DNA of 6,727 nt, taken from Bacteroidota bacterium (GTDB taxonomy: Bacteria > Bacteroidota > Bacteroidia > Bacteroidales > Lentimicrobiaceae). Of the stretch, positions 6,156-6,727 are shown in pieces. Position 1 is the stretch's first letter. Each line of letters starts with the position of its first letter. Location: positions 1 through 6,727 of the forward strand of contig JAEYXG010000201.1 of assembly GCA_023428585.1 (NCBI GenBank), read 5' to 3'. The notes under the pieces were generated by a model, which saw only the letters and a list, made by a program, of their open reading frames with translations, searched no databases and was not told the origin of the DNA. Position numbers and translations under genes: made by a program.

Positions 6156-6727
6156 ATGAATCAGGATTCAAGATATAGCCGCAGGGGAGTATCAGCCGGG
6201 AAGGAAGATGTTCATAATGCCATAAAGAATGTAGACAAGGGTATTTTTCCCAGGGCCTTTTGCAAGATTATCCCTGACATTCTTGGTGGTGACCCTGAAT
6301 GGTGTAATATCATGCATGCTGATGGTGCCGGTACCAAGTCATCCCTGGCATATATTTATTGGAAGGAAACCGGTGATCTATCGGTATGGAAAGGTATTGC
6401 CCAGGATGCTATTGTTATGAACACGGATGACTTGCTTTGTGTTGGCATCACCGATAACATTCTTATATCAAGCACCATTGGTCGCAATAAGAATCTTATA
6501 CCGGGTAATGTAATTGCTGAAATAATCAATGGAACAGAAAGTTTTTTAGAACAGTTGCGTCAAAATGGTATTGGCATCTGGTCAACAGGCGGTGAGACAG
6601 CTGATGTAGGTGATTTGGTTAGAACCATCATTGTTGACTCCACAGTATCTGCAAGGGCCCGTCGTGACTCTATTATTTCCAATGATAAAATAGCACCCGG
6701 TGATGTAATTGTTGGTCTGGCTTCATT
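6156..6727 (+). CDS. purM: Phosphoribosylformylglycinamidine cyclo-ligase (AIR synthase), 3'-truncated by the window
   Basis: Cytosolic enzyme of de novo purine synthesis that closes the imidazole ring: formylglycinamidine ribonucleotide plus ATP gives aminoimidazole ribonucleotide, ADP and phosphate. The first 190 codons are visible with no stop before the right edge. Recognisable motifs are YSRRGVSAGKEDVHNAI at 7-23, HADGAGTKS at 54-62 (equivalent to the family DGVGTK), MNTDDLLCVG at 88-97, and GGETADVGD at 145-153 (family GGET). The first two are close to the Bacteroidota form of PurM, whose total length I recall as about 390 residues, so roughly half is missing. ATG 6156 is chosen because conserved sequence starts within a few codons of it; no strong Shine-Dalgarno sequence is visible. 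It follows the upstream gene by 87 bases on the same strand, and read-through from that transcript is possible. Confidence 0.95.
   Translation, partial: MNQDSRYSRRGVSAGKEDVHNAIKNVDKGIFPRAFCKIIPDILGGDPEWCNIMHADGAGTKSSLAYIYWKETGDLSVWKGIAQDAIVMNTDDLLCVGITDNILISSTIGRNKNLIPGNVIAEIINGTESFLEQLRQNGIGIWSTGGETADVGDLVRTIIVDSTVSARARRDSIISNDKIAPGDVIVGLAS

Noticed and set aside
1..6727. CRISPR arrays, insertion sequences, tRNA or rRNA genes, attachment sites
   Set aside because: No direct-repeat arrays, transposase-like coding, terminal inverted repeats or RNA gene features were seen; the window is densely coding with ordinary conserved genes.

Overview
The window looks like chromosomal DNA from a member of the Bacteroidota. 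This rests on protein architecture, not on a database search. SecD and SecF are fused in one chain of the type seen in this phylum. There is a PorE-like outer-membrane protein (TPR, PD40 propeller, CRD, OmpA-C). PurM has the sequence type I associate with Bacteroidota. No start codon has a convincing Shine-Dalgarno sequence, and the one plausible promoter resembles the Bacteroidota pattern (TTG, about 20 bases, TAnnTTTG). All genes are on the + strand and base composition looks even, with no sign of mobile DNA.

Layout: (1) 1-3062, secDF, whose reading frame runs off the left edge, so the true start lies outside. (2) 3063-3185, a 123-base gap holding a near-perfect intrinsic terminator and a candidate promoter. 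(3) 3186-3596, a small TatA/TatB-type protein. (4) 3621-6068, an 815-residue secreted, peptidoglycan-binding protein, only 24 bases after the tat gene and so probably co-transcribed with it. (5) 6069-6155, an 87-base gap with an imperfect stem-loop lacking a U-tract. (6) 6156 to the right edge, the first 190 codons of purM (de novo purine synthesis).

Three of the four genes concern moving or anchoring proteins across the envelope: SecDF drives late steps of Sec export with the proton-motive force, the Tat-like subunit belongs to the folded-protein exporter, and the large protein would sit in the periplasm or at the outer membrane attached to peptidoglycan. purM is a housekeeping neighbour.

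The most unusual item is the C-terminus of the large protein. After a normal PorE-like domain series it carries about 120 residues that resemble a retropepsin-like aspartic protease domain, but the catalytic Asp-Thr-Gly-Ala-Ser motif reads Asp-Pro-Asn-Asp-Arg. This looks like a protease fold turned into a non-catalytic (binding or structural) module fused to a cell-wall anchor. The rest of the window looks ordinary.
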